Shown here: piece by piece, positions 21,980 to 37,154 of the stretch
Numbering within the stretch: position 1 is the first letter of the stretch
How the letters are laid out: every line of letters starts with the position of its first letter
Assembly: GCF_000247695.1 (NCBI RefSeq)
Contig: NW_004624882.1
Span: 1,081,438 to 1,145,437, forward strand
Length of the DNA: 64,000 nucleotides
Reading direction: 5' to 3'
DNA from: Heterocephalus glaber
Lineage: Eukaryota; Chordata; Mammalia; Rodentia; Bathyergidae
Program-made: the position numbers and the translations under genes
Notes under the pieces: model-generated
The model's input: the letters and a program-made list of their open reading frames with translations, nothing else
Databases searched by the model: none
Told to the model about the DNA's origin: nothing

Positions 21980-24185
21980 TTGGAGTCTCCCAAAGAGGTT
22001 TCACACTATGATGTACAAGCTCTCAGAAAAATGGGCTTCTCTGGAAATCTTTTGCTTGATTTTTGCTCCAAGAACATCTGAAAATCCCTAAACAGCCATG
22101 CCTGCCTCACCCTGACGCCAATCCTCCATCCAGCCCTACAGCCCTACAGTGAGAACACAATTCAAAAGGGCTTATGTTAATGGAGGAAAGCATTCACAGA
22201 ACTCACTTTATACCAAATTAAGAGGAGTCATTTTTTTCTTTCGCTACCAGGCAAAATCTTGCTGTGTTACAAGACACAAGTATGCGAGTACATTTTTTTA
22301 ACTCTAGTGTCTTCGCTGGCTCCTGAACCAGCCGACTCTGCCTCACAAGTGTAGCGGTTTCCCCTGTGGCCAGGAACAGAAGACAACAGTCGCCAAACAG
22401 TGGGTCGCGCTGCTTTTGCATTCTCCGAAATTCTAGCAGTTGCACACATCCAAAAGAAGTCCCACCTCTCCTCTGCTTCTGGAGCTTTGTTTCCTCGAAT
22501 GGAATCCACATGAGTGGTGCGTCCAGGCTGATGCCAGAAGAATGGAATGTGTCTTGGGGAAGCATCTCCCTGAGCAGAATGGGAGAATGGTAAGGGACCC
22601 GTGCGTTAATCCTTCTTTGGCCCAAACTGGCGCTTTCTGCTCAAAAGCTCCCCTCCCCAGTTCTGCACTCAGTCTTAGATACCTAACACATTCCTCTACT
22701 CTGCTAATTTCCTGACTCTTACAACAAACAGAGGCACATTTTGTCCTTAATGCCAACATGAAGGGAAGGGCTACAGCATTCCTGCTTTTGCATTCTTTGC
22801 TTTTGCAGCGGAGAACAAAATCTCTAGCCATAGTATAAATCCAAATGAACAGACACTCCTCCTGCAAAATGAAACCGCTTTATGCTCATGAAGCTGTTTT
22901 CCAAACCTAGAGCCCCTTTGTGCAAACCCATGTGCAAGGAGTCTGCGGCCTGAAAGCAGCTTCCTGTTCATGTACAAAAATATTTCAGGCTGTGATCTAT
23001 TTCTAAATTCCTGTCCTTTCTTTTTTCTCTGTTCCTTTTTTTTTTTTTCAGACTTTCACTCCTTTTATGATAGCTCCAGTTGTCGCCCTTTAAAAGCTGG
23101 TATTGGGGAAACCCACTTTCCAGTCCCCCTTCTGTCTCTCTTAGACAGAAGCTGCCTTTCTCTCAATAAATTTTTCCTACTCTTAAAAAAAAATAAAAGC
23201 TAGTATGCATGTTCTTTGGACCATCCTCAATCAACATGGAGGCCTTGCAAACATTGAATAAAGAAGGGCAAGTTCAGGAAGTTTTTATATCGCCCCACCC
23301 CCACCCTGCTCCACCGTCAATAAAGCTTTGCAACAACTCAAGTAGGCCCTGGATGAAAGCAGATCATGCTGCTTTTAAAAAGTTACTTTCTTCCCACAGA
23401 AAATGTTTTACACTTCTACCACCTTCTACAATTAATAGCTTTCAACCCAGAGTACCACCTCCAAGTTCAAAGCTCAAGTGACTTGTGATAAAGGAGATAA
23501 GTTTTAACTTCAGCCTGAATGGTTTTATGTCTCCGTGAAATATAAATATTGGCAGAAAATAAAAGATCCATAAAATCATTTTTCTATTAGATTTGAGACT
23601 CATGGCTATTTCCTTCAGAATCCACTTAATTGAATTTGTTTGAATATATAATTCTTCACTATTTGATTTTGTAGACTTTATTTTGAAATGAACACAAATC
23701 AGGCTCAGACTGTAGAAACTTATTAAAATCCTTTTTTCTTGGTGGAGCTGCATTCTAATGGTTGGGGAAGAGAAGAGAGATAATAAATAAGTAAAACTAC
23801 ATAGTTTGTTGGAAGGAAACATGTCAAATAGAGTGAAATAAGGTAAATGGGGCTTGGGAGCCCTGTGATTGGAAATAGGGTACGGAGGACAGGCTTTCAT
23901 GAGAGATGACATTTGACTAAAGACTTAGGGAAGTACAGGAGGGAACATCTTGGCTCCTGGGGACAAATACCTTCACGAGGAAGGGAAGGAGCAGTCAGTG
24001 CACAAGGGGTTGAAGGTGTAAATGTGCTGGGGGAGTAAGAGGAGCCGCATGGAGAGGGAGTGGGGTAGATCAGAGGTGACAAGGCCAGGCCGCACCAGGG
24101 ATACATCCTGTAGAGTTTGGCAGGCCTCTGTAAGGACCCGGGGTCTGCTCTCTGGGCAATGGGGAGCCACTGCAAGGCTTAAATT
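21980..24185. other. Long unique interval, no gene seen
   Basis: Over 2 kb without a recognisable interspersed repeat. Several overlapping frames of 68-156 codons occur on both strands (22218-22977, 23442-23912), none with a familiar sequence. A polypyrimidine tract ending CAG at about 23030-23051 looks like a splice acceptor, but no convincing exon follows. Confidence 0.45.
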
Positions 24186-24225
24186 AATTAATCTTTTTTT
24201 AAAAACTGAAGTGAAATTCACACAG

Positions 24226-24731
24226 TGTATTAGTCAGCTTTCTTGTCCCTAAGCACAATACTTGACATACAAATTTTTTTTTTTTTTGTACCAGGGATCG
24301 AACTTGGGTCCTTGCATTTGCGCAGCAGGCAGCGTAACCACTGAGCTAAATCCCTGGCCCCTGACATACAAAATTTAAAGGAGGAAGGGTTTAATTGGCT
24401 CACATTTGAAGTGAATTCAGTCCATGGTCTGCTGGCTCCAAGGCAGAAATATCATGGCAGAAGGGCATGTCAGAGGTAATATGCTCAATCTATGGCAGCC
24501 AGGAAATAGAGGTGGGCAGCCAGGAACAAGAATATACCCTTCAGGATCATGCCCCAGTGACCCGCCTCTTCTGACCAGGCCCTACCTCCTAACAACACAT
24601 TCAAATGCCATGAACTCATTAATAGATTAATCCAGGGGGGAGTACACACTCTCAAGAGCCAATCATATTCCGAAAGCCTCACCTCTGAGCACATGAGCTT
24701 TTGGGGAGATATTTTAGATTAAACCATAACA
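24226..24731 (-). mobile_element. Solo LTR, MaLR-like, antisense
   Basis: It reads TG...CA (tgtattagtcag to aaaccataaca) in the plus orientation. In its own sense it begins like the LTR at 38882 and has the same 'gccttggagccagc' and 'gtgagccaattaaacc' 3' block. No intact 5-bp duplication is seen. It lies inside L1M sequence and is split by an ID-like SINE. Confidence 0.7.
24277..24361 (-). mobile_element. ID-like SINE inside the LTR
   Basis: Minus-strand copy with a T-rich tail on the left. TSD 'tgacatacaaattt' lies at 24263-24276 and, with one extra A, at 24362-24376. It carries the 'gctgcgcaaatgcaagg' diagnostic. Confidence 0.9.
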
Positions 24732-25380
24732 TATAACATAAAATTTACCATTTTAAAGTAAACAATTCAGTAGCACTTAATACATTCACAATGTTGTACA
24801 ACTCCAACTCTATTTAGCACCACAATATTTTCCTCACCTCAAAGGGAAATTCCATACCTACTGATTCATTCTCCCTCTTCCCCTCCCCCCAGTCCCTGGC
24901 AACCAGCAATCTTCTTTCTGTCTCTATGGATTGGCCTATCCTGGGACATTTCACGTAAGTGGAATCATGTAACATGCAACCTTTCATGACTGGCCTCTTT
25001 TCTCGAGCATTCTCTATTGGAAGTTCTACCATACTGTGGTATACATCAGTTCCTCATTCTTTTTTAGGGTTGAGGAACATTTCATTGTATGGATATAGCA
25101 AAATTTGTTTATGAATTCACCAATTAATAATGATTTGGGTTGTCACTTCCTGGCTATTATAAATAGAGCTGTTATGGTTATTGCAGGTTTTTAAGTGGTA
25201 AAGGGACATGATCTCACGTCCATTCTATATAATACATCATTGTTATTTTATGAGTAATCTACTAGCCCAAATCAGTAAATTCATTTAAAAATGGTACAAA
25301 TAAGCAAATAAATAAATGCTTCTCCCACTGGATTCATTGGACCCATCACTCTGTTTGGGTGCTTAGAGTGTTATCTACTA

Positions 25381-25497
25381 GCCGGGTGTGGTGGCACACA
25401 CCTTAATCTCAGCTAATCAGAAGGTTGAGGTGGAAGGAATTCAAGTTCAAGGCCACCCTGGGCAATTTAGTGAGACCGTCTCATAATACAATTTTTT
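25381..25497 (+). mobile_element. B1-dID SINE, left part of a split element
   Basis: B1 half from 'gccgggtgtggtggcacaca' to 'gagaccgtctcataataca', where an L1 insertion cuts it. The linker resumes at 26199-26227 and the tRNA-like right half at 30052-30118, on the far side of the CSDE1 retrocopy. Confidence 0.85.
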
Positions 25498-26198
25498 TTC
25501 TTTATTAAATTCTTTTATTGGTACATTGTAGGTATACAACACAATTACATTTCTCCTTGGGAATTGTACCTTTACATAATGCATCTTGGTTCTTATTTTT
25601 TCCCCATTCCTAGCCCTCCCTTCACGCCCTCCNNNNNNNNNNNNNNNNNNNNNNNNNNNNNNNNNNNNNNNNNNNNNNNNNNNNNNNNNNNNNNNNNNNN
25701 NNNNNNNNNNNNNNNNNNNNNNNNNNNNNNNNNNNNNNNNNNNNNNNNNNNNNNNNNNNNNNNNNNNNNNNNNNNNNNNNNNNNNNNNNNNNNNNNNNNN
25801 NNNNNNNNNNNNNNNNNNNNNNNNNNNNNNNNNNNNNNNNNNNNNNNNNNNNNNNNNNNNNNNNNNNNNNNNNNNNNNNNNNNNNNNNNNNNNNNNNNNN
25901 NNNNNNNNNNNNNNNNNNNNNNNNNNNNNNNNNNNNNNNNNNNNNNNNNNNNNNNNNNNNNNNNNNNNNNNNNNNNNNNNNNNNNNNNNNNNNNNNNNNN
26001 NNNNNNNNNNNNNNNNNNNNNNNNNNNNNNNNNNNNNNNNNNNNNNNNNNNNNNNNNNNNNNNNNNNNNNNNNNNNNNNNNNNNNNNNNNNNNNNNNNNN
26101 NNNNNNNNNNNNNNNNNNNNNNNNNNNNNNNNNNNNNNNNNNNNTTTCTCATTTTTTATGGCTGAGTAGTACTCCATTTTATTTAAAAACCACATCAA
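25498..26198 (-). mobile_element. 5'-truncated L1 containing an assembly gap
   Basis: The poly-T on the left is the L1 tail. The right end translates on the minus strand to an L1 ORF2-like C-terminal run ([12 protein letters not shown]). TSD aatacaatttttt lies at 25485-25497 and 26199-26211. Most of the element is unsequenced. It interrupts a B1-dID SINE. Confidence 0.85.
25633..26144. other. Assembly gap (512 N)
   Basis: A run of 512 undetermined bases inside the L1. Any long reading frames across it are artefacts. The true length may differ. Confidence 0.99.
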
Positions 26199-26227
26199 AA
26201 TACAATTTTTTAAAAGGCTGGGGGTGT

Positions 26228-30035
<3,808 letters not shown>

Positions 30036-30051
30036 AAAAGGCTGGGGGTGT

Positions 30052-30118
30052 AGATTAGTTAGTAGAGCACTTGCCTAAGATGTGCAAGGCCCTGAATTCC
30101 ATCCCCAGCACTGCAAAA
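30052..30118 (+). mobile_element. Right (dID) part of the split B1-dID SINE
   Basis: 'agattagttagtagagcact' to 'tccatccccagcactgcaa' completes the tRNA-like half whose left part ends at 26227. The CSDE1 target duplication supplies the missing 'ggctgggggtgt' on both sides. Confidence 0.85.
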
Positions 30119-30124
30119 GCAAGG

Positions 30125-31395
30125 AAACAAACAATACCCCCAAAACAAACAAAAAAATCTACAACCACCACCAGAACCATTTCTTAAAACTCTATAATTT
30201 TGTTACTTCCATTGGTTATTAAAGGTCAGTTAGCTGCTAAATATAAGAATGTCTTCATTATCTAAAGAATAAATGTTTCCCAAAGTTTACATAGGGATTT
30301 CTAAAGAAGATAGGAAATAACAATTAAAAATGGAAATTCTCCAACTGAAAGGAGAAACCATTTTTGCTTTAAAGATGCAGATGAACTGAATGCAACATGA
30401 CTTGTTGCACTGGATCCCCAAAGGGAAAAAGGACCACACCTGGGTCCTGAGCTCCCAGGTCATGGCAGCCCTAAGAGGTTTTTATCACTTGGGCTTATTC
30501 TCGCTCCTCCATCAAATGACATTGTTAGGTGACAGAGAGCACAAATAACAATGCTTCTCCTTCTATCTCAAGGCAGACATGAAAATATAGCGGGGCCAAG
30601 AGCCCCACTTGGTGCCCCCGGGGAATGCAATTCCCACTCAGCCAAATTTCCACGGCTCCGGGCCATGGAAATTGTTTAGACAAGGAAGAGGAGAGGTGTG
30701 CCAGGTGACTTCCTCTCCCCCTTCTGTATGAGCTGTGAATTCAAAGCCCTGATCTCAAGCACTCCTCTTTCTCAACAGGAAACCTCCCTCCCCCGCCATT
30801 GCTCTAAAGAAACCCTAGGCTGAAGCACAAAGAATGGGGGACAGAGGGATTTCCAGCCCCGTTGCTGCCTCTCCATTAGCTTCAGAAAAACAGGGCATGG
30901 CTCAGTGATCTCTGGAACAAGTTGGATCTGGGGCTGGAAGGGGTGGTGGAAGGCTGAGAGGAGAGGAGCAGAGAGGAAGAGAGGAGTCCCCCAACATCCC
31001 ATCCAGGAGCAGTTGGAGATAATGTCAGCCAGACTCCAGGAGGGCAAGTACAGATCCAACAGCAATGCCTTCTTGGCTGGATGGAGGAAGAAGGGCAGGG
31101 GGCAGTGAGGAGGGATGGGACCGTGGGGTGATGTGGGGCTTAGGCAACCCAGACTTATCATCCATCTACACAACCTTGGATGACAAGGGACCTTGGAAGG
31201 AAGTGTAGATGAAGCAAAGCTTGCTCCAAGGGTCTTTCTCCTGATTCTCTCAATTTGGAAGGGGAGGAGCTGCTCCAGAAGAGATTCTTTTCTAAGGCTA
31301 GGTTGAAGTTTGCAAAATATAGCTGCCTGCACCAGCCCATCATCCAAGCTACTCACAATACCCTGACACTGTTTAGGTGAAATGTGGCTCTGAGA
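30125..31395. other. Unique sequence, no gene seen
   Basis: No repeat recognised after the SINE tail. A 194-codon minus-strand frame at 30772-31356 has no resemblance I know, and plus-strand frames overlap it. I treat it as chance. Confidence 0.45.
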
Positions 31396-31399
31396 AGTT

Positions 31400-31735
31400 C
31401 AAATGCATTGACTCAGTTGAACAAAAACTTCAGTTTTCCTGTGCCTCTCAGCATCGCCCATGCCGTGTCCTGTGCATGGAACAGTATTCCCCATGGACTT
31501 TCCCTCTCCATTCCCACTGGCTGGGTCCTGCCAGTCTCAGCTTTTAGATCAGCTCCTCAGGGTAGCTCACTTGCATCTCCCTCCCCCAGACACCCAAGTA
31601 GATCTGGCATCCATGTTGAGCGCACTGTACTGTATGTACTTGCCTTTCTGGGAACCTCTATCACTTTGTATTCTAATGTCATACTTCCACCAGTACCTGG
31701 CAAGGAGGGGAGGGTATTCAGTGAATTGTTTTTCT
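31400..31735 (+). mobile_element. L2 LINE fragment
   Basis: The sense L2 3' half shows 'tgtgcatggaacagtattcc' and a late block, 'tactgtatgtacttgccttt'. It is diverged but collinear with L2. Confidence 0.6.
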
Positions 31736-32044
31736 TGGGTGGGGGGAGTTGATGATGGATGAATGGATAGATAGAGAGATAAATTAATGAATGAGATTAC
31801 AAAAAGCAAATACCTTATGTGTGTGTATAAACACATCCTCTTAGATTCGAGTTTCATGATGCACCACAAAACAGTCTTATACCTATGAAATGACTTGCCT
31901 AAGTCAACAGTGATTAAGTCAGGTACTAGTCCATGGATGTGTTATTATGGGTATCATTTCCAATTTTCAGCTTCATTACTTGAAAGAAATATTATGGTGC
32001 TAAGTTTGGAACCAGTGACATTAATTCTGTGGAGAATATACTTA

Positions 32045-32195
32045 AATGTAAAAATACAGCATTTTAAAGTTAGAAACTTTACTCCTCTGGTTCAACTCCA
32101 TTATTTTAAAAATGAGGAAACCAAAGCCAGAAGAGGGTAAGTGACTTGTCCAAGGTCACACAGCTGCTAAGTAAGAGTCAGTATTGGAATCTAGA
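32045..32195 (-). mobile_element. MIR SINE, antisense
   Basis: 'aaaatgaggaaaccaaagcc' and 'agtgacttgtccaaggtcac' are the antisense MIR core. Confidence 0.8.
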
Positions 32196-32384
32196 TTTTT
32201 CAGATGATAAATTCAGTACCTTCTTTACCATGTCACAAAAGTGATTGGTTTATAAACAAATTCTTAGAACACAACATATTTATATTTGGGGCCTGCTTGT
32301 GTTTGTAAAATCCTCATGCTTGGCTTTCTTGGGATTATTCCTGTTGTAAACATCCTCTGCCAGTTTCAGAGGGTGGGGTCTAGT

Positions 32385-32600
32385 GAAGAGAAAAATTTAG
32401 TTGTGAGGTCAAATTACCTGCATTCGAATTCTAGCCATGTGACCTTTGGCAAGTCACTTAGCCTCTCTGTGCTTCAATTTAGCACCTCCAACACGAGTAG
32501 AATGATTCCTCCCTCAGAGGGTTGCTGTGAGAATTAAATTATTTACTACATGTAAATTCATTGGGAATGTGCCTGACTCATCATAAGTGCAGATAAATGT
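32385..32600 (+). mobile_element. MIR SINE
   Basis: The sense MIR core (tgtgacctttggcaagtcac) and 3' part (gggttgctgtgagaattaaa) are present. It lies about 190 bp from an oppositely oriented MIR. Confidence 0.8.
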
Positions 32601-32604
32601 AAGT

Positions 32605-33279
32605 TTAAATGATCTTAGTTTAGAAATCAGATTATTACATACATGTGAGATCATTCTTTGTTAGTCCACATGAGTTGAGAAAAGTAGTAACTAGCAAGGA
32701 TCATAAGAAGGTCTTTTGGGCACTGGTAATGTTATTTTTCCTGATCTGCTAACTTGTTATGTAGTTAGTAAAACTTTATAAACATTTATCAGGTCAATCC
32801 CATGTAAGTTTTAAGAACTGCAAAGAGTTTCTGTTTTGACCCTTCTTGTAAGCTGACAAGCTAGCTAGTTTTATGGGTGCTGGCTGAAGACACGAGACTC
32901 CTTGGTCAGAGATAAAAGACATTATTACTCCAAGAACTGAGACCAGCATGGACTTCATGTTCATATCAATTCTCTTGCTCCCTAAGTCTTTTGGGAGAAA
33001 TGTAGAGGGACCCAGTTGGAAGATGCACTGCAGTGTATTTGTATCATAGCCAAAGAACCTAAAGACTAGGGAACCCAAATATTTTTAAATGGGCAATAAT
33101 CTTGTCTGAGCTTTGTCCAGGAAAGAAGCATTATCTTTATTGTGTTGAACTAGCTTTATTATATGTTTTATACTAGGCTGAACTTTGCTTTGGAGGAAGA
33201 CCCTACCGCTGTCCCAGGCTGTTTACTATATGAACATCTTTGAGAAGAGTATTCAGAACAAGTGAGGTCACTGCCTTTG
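32605..33279. other. Unique sequence, nothing recognised
   Basis: AT-rich, with no exon or clear repeat. Confidence 0.4.
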
Positions 33280-33291
33280 GTCACAAGATGT

Positions 33292-33473
33292 CTCTTTTGT
33301 TGTTATTGTTTTTTTGTTATTTGGATTTTTTTTGAGATAGGGTCTTGCTGTGTAGTTGAGGCTGGCTTTGAACTCATTATGTATCTCAGGCTGGCCTTAA
33401 CTTGTGGCGATCTTCCTGCTTCAGCCTCCCAAGTCCTGGGATTATGGATATGCACCACAGCGCCTAGCCTTTT
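33292..33473 (-). mobile_element. B1-like SINE, minus strand
   Basis: Antisense B1 with the internal duplicated block and a T-rich tail. A perfect 12-bp duplication, gtcacaagatgt, lies at 33280-33291 and 33474-33485. Confidence 0.9.
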
Positions 33474-33783
33474 GTCACAAGATGTGCAGGAAGGTAAACA
33501 CCAGGGAGAATGGTGACCCAATGGTATGTACACTGTTCTGGTGTATGTCATACTCCATAAGAAGCTGTTTAAAAGTGCTACATTTAAAAAACATGTTCAG
33601 CTATAGTCAAATACATTTGGGAAAATCTAGGACAAACTGGTTTCTTTGCCATTGAACTTATCAGAACCTTTCACATGCTAATGTGTGTCATGAATTTTCA
33701 GAAAAAGAAACATAACTTGCAGTTGTTTTTCAACATTCAGAGCTTCTCAAACCCTTCCTACATATACATAAGAATCAATTGGA

Positions 33784-33862
33784 GGGCTGGAGATGTAGCT
33801 CAAGGACAGAGCATTTGCCTAGCATGAGAGAGGCCCTGGATGCAATCTTTCAGCACTGAAAA
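33784..33862 (+). mobile_element. ID-like SINE (dID type)
   Basis: 'gggctggagatgtagctcaa' to 'tttcagcactg' with an A-rich tail. It sits inside the MER5-like element. Confidence 0.85.
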
Positions 33863-33969
33863 AAAAAGAAAAAGAAAAACAGAATTACCTGACCAAGATA
33901 TCTAGTTAAATGCAAATGGAGACCCAAGGGGTTTCTAGTGGGAGCAGAAATTCTGTGTCTCCAACAAGC

Positions 33970-33995
33970 TGATAACAATAAGCACACTGGTGCTG
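33970..33995 (+). other. 26-bp patch identical to CSDE1 coding sequence
   Basis: These 26 bases equal positions 27161-27186 of the CSDE1 retrocopy, on the same strand, in the part encoding DNNKHTGA. Flanking bases do not match. It has no A tail of its own and no visible duplication. Confidence 0.85.
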
Positions 33996-34004
33996 AATAT
34001 GATT

Positions 34005-35435
34005 TTCCACAGTAGAGGACAGCTCAGCTAATGAGGATCTGAATCAGTAGCGGCTGGAGACTATTGAAGTCACTGGTGAAGTTTCTCCAAGCTTCATATA
34101 ACATGGGGTACTTAAGTCACCCTAACCCTAATGGGTGAGGGCTATGACCGGAAACCTGGTCCCATATATCTTCCACAGACCGCCTAGGCCAGGGCCCATC
34201 AAGAGCGGATCAGAAATGACTCATCTGTACCTAGTTCCATGCTTATGTTTCTTAAAGATCCTATTCTAAAGTCACACAATTAGAGCCACCAGAAGCTTTG
34301 GGGAAACCTCCTGATTCCAGGCCTCTTTGAGACCAGTGAACTAAGGATCCCCTGGGATGAGGCCCATGCATCAGTAGGTGTAAAAATCCCCCCCACCCCA
34401 TGACGGATGGGAACTATCATCACCTTCAATTTCTGACAGACTTTAGCAAAGAAAGTGGAAGCCATAGGCAAGATCAGTGGAGCATAATCACCAAGGTACA
34501 CCTATTTTCCTCTCTTTGAAGAGGGTTCTGCTACTACTAAGAGCTGCCATGTTTTGAGAACAGATACAGCAAGAGCAGGGTTCATTTCCTTCTAGACATC
34601 ACTGTGTCTCATCTCTCTAGAGCTCATGTTGGGCCCAAGTAGTTGGGATTAGTTCTAGTGGACAAAAGCACAGAAGACTAACAAGTAGGACTTCGTAGCA
34701 CTCTTGACCAGGGTGAACTTATCTCATCTTTACCGTAAGTTGAACATTGTATTATCTCAGTGATTGTGATGGATAAAGGAAATCTGCAGTATCACACTGT
34801 GCGGTTCAGATTTCTGTGTTTGTGTCACAGCTTTCTATATTTACTAGCCATGGGACCATACCCCACTGATCTTAGTTGTTTTGTACAGAAAATGGAGAAA
34901 TTTGCAAAGTTCACAGCATTTTGAAGAACATTAATAATTCATGTGAAGAACTCCACACAGCATCCCAGGCATAGCAAATCGCCACAAAGACCAGCTATTT
35001 TTATGTTGATTCTATATCATGCAAATACTGTCTATGATGCATAGTTAAGTTCCCTTTTATGGACTGGTTTTTATCTGTCTTCAATGAGACATGTAAATTG
35101 AGATGGAATGTTTAGAAACTTTTACATTGATGTGACAGAGTAACAATTTGTCTATTGAATCTAATAATAAAACTTGGGCTTTGCATTTTGTGTCTTTATT
35201 GAATTTTGGAATAATTCATTTTATTTCATTTTATGAGAATATAAGTCCATGAGTTTATATTTGTGTGTCTTTTTTAATAACTCATTCATTTTATTTTATG
35301 CAAGTATTTTTCCATGCTAGATTGGAGATTAAAATAGTAACTTCAGAGAGAGAGCTTGAGAATAATAAATTTAAAGATAAATTTATAAATATCATGGAAA
35401 TGAATGGAAAATCATTGTATCTGTTTTCTCTTTTT
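34005..35435. other. Unique sequence, no gene seen
   Basis: No clear repeat or exon. A short telomere-like 'ccctaaccctaa' lies at 34120-34131. Confidence 0.4.
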
Positions 35436-35439
35436 ATTC

Positions 35440-35880
35440 TATATAACAGATGGCTACAAATCTAGTGGCTCAAAATAATGCTCATTTATTATCTCATGGT
35501 TCCTGTGGGTCAGATACCTGAGCATGGGTTACAGTCTCATCTGGAGCTTAGAGATCTCCTTTAAGCTCACGTGGCTGTTGGCAGAATTCAGGTCCTTGAA
35601 GCTGGAAGATTGGAGCCGCTACCTGCAGTTCCTTGCTACATGGGCCCTTTACAACATGGCAGCTTACTACTTCAAGACCATCAGGGGAAAGTTCATAAGA
35701 GTCTTACATGATGTAATAGAGGGAGGGACATCCTATCACCTTTGCCATGTCCTACTGGCTGTAAATAATTCCTCAAATTCTCCTGGAACTCAAAGGAAGA
35801 GGATTACCCAAGGATGCGTCTCTTTGGGCATGACCTCAGTATGTGTCCACTACACTCATCTTACAAAGTATCTTATTTTT
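35440..35880 (-). mobile_element. Old LTR-like repeat, antisense
   Basis: Blocks such as 'gctgttggcagaattcaggt', 'ctttacaacatggcagctta' and 'cttcaagaccatcaggggaa' match a widespread ancient mammalian repeat that I believe is an LTR. Family and ends are uncertain. Confidence 0.5.
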
Positions 35881-35899
35881 TTAGTGGAGTGATTTTTCC

Positions 35900-36735
35900 A
35901 ATGGGAAGCCACCAATCACCGTGTAAACCAAACTTAGTGGCCTTTAAAACCATGTATCTATTTATGAGGAACAGATTTTAAAAAATCGTAGAAAAGTTGA
36001 ATAATTTGATGCTCATATAACATCAGAGGTAAATAAGTCAATTTATAAATTAGTCCTACAAAACTGCCGTGGTATAATTTTCAAATGCTACACCAAAGGG
36101 AACTGTTAATTTTTGCTTGTACTTTCTGGTTGCTGATGCCTCTGGAAAAAATTGGTGTGTATGACACATTTTTTACAATTATTTTCTGAGAAATGCCAAG
36201 TCCAATATAACTGCCCTTGAAGTGAGATATTTAATTATGTAAAAGCTAATAGCCATGTTAATGGTAATTCCCAATAAAGACCTACTTATCCCCATAAATT
36301 CCCTGAATAAAAAGCAGCAGTGGAGGTTACTTAGTAAACTCTTTTAGACTTGGCTGATTTTTATAAACTATAAGTTAATTTTTAGAGACTTTTTTAAAAA
36401 GCCCAGTTCTCCACCTGAGTCCACATGGAAAACTCCCAAAGGCCCTGGCCTAGTGTCTGTTTGTTGGAGGACTGGTATCCATGTGGAATGATTTTCCTTT
36501 TGTAGAAGCCCTAGCTGGGCAAAACAATGGAAGAGTATTTTTGCTTACCTATGAGGGGTACCTAACAGCTTCTAGAACTTTTAGAAAGTACTTTGAATAT
36601 AAATACCAAATGAATGAGTGAATGAATGATTAAAGGAGTGAATGAGACACGTATTACATCCATGGAGAGCAAGTCATCAATAATGGAGCACATTTCAGCC
36701 AATAGATAGTTTTGCAACAGAAGTGACTTGGTCAA
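35900..36735. other. Unique AT-rich sequence
   Basis: No repeat or exon recognised. Confidence 0.4.
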
Positions 36736-36744
36736 CAACGACAC

Positions 36745-37147
36745 TGCTATGGTTTGATGTTTGTCCCTTCCGAAACTCATATTGAAATTTAATTGCCATA
36801 TAACAGTATTGAGGGGGTGGGTTTGTTAGGAGATGATTCGGCTATGGGGGCTCCGCTCTCATAAATGAATTGATGCTGTTGTCATAGGAGTGGGTTCAGT
36901 ATAAAAGAGCCAGTTTTCTCTCCCACCTTCCACTCTTCTGCCATGTGAGGACACAGAGTAAGGAGCAATGAAGGTGCCATCTTGGAAGTGGAGACTAGGC
37001 CCTTACCTGACACCAACCTTTCTGGCCCTCTAAACTTGGACTTCCTAGCCTCCAGAACTGCGAGAAATAAATTTCTTTTTTGTTTTTTTGTAAATTACTC
37101 AGTCACAAATATTCTATTACAGCAGCACACACAAATGGACTAAAGCA
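36745..37147 (+). mobile_element. Solo LTR (MaLR type) with intact duplication
   Basis: It starts 'tgctatggtttgatgtttgt' and ends 'ggactaaagca' (TG...CA). A perfect 5-bp TSD, gacac, lies at 36740-36744 and 37148-37152, as expected for ERVL/MaLR integrase. 'gcgagaaataaatttc' supplies the polyadenylation signal. No internal sequence remains. Confidence 0.85.
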
Positions 37148-37154
37148 GACACTT

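Larger units (their letters stand above)
24190..25190 (-). mobile_element. Old L1 3' end (L1M type) split by an LTR
   Basis: The antisense L1M 3' region is cut in two. A short part at 24190-24225 ends 'gtgaaattcacacag'. The main part at 24732-25190 starts 'tataacataaaatttacc' and continues through 'aatacattcacaatgttgta' and 'cctggcaaccagcaatcttc'. An LTR that itself holds a SINE separates the two. Confidence 0.78.
33725..34000. mobile_element. hAT-Charlie fragment (MER5-like), split by a SINE
   Basis: 'cagagcttctcaaaccctt' before the SINE, and 'aaatgcaaatggagacc' with 'cagaaattctgtgtctccaa' after it, resemble MER5A. The 3' part is disrupted by an unrelated CSDE1-identical patch. Confidence 0.5.

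Noticed and set aside
22990..23203. Polypyrimidine tract ending CAG as a splice acceptor with a following exon
   Set aside because: The downstream frame encodes no recognisable protein and no matching donor stands out. T-rich tracts are common here.
30772..31356. 194-codon minus-strand frame as a gene
   Set aside because: No resemblance to any family I know, and plus-strand frames overlap it. Its composition looks like chance.
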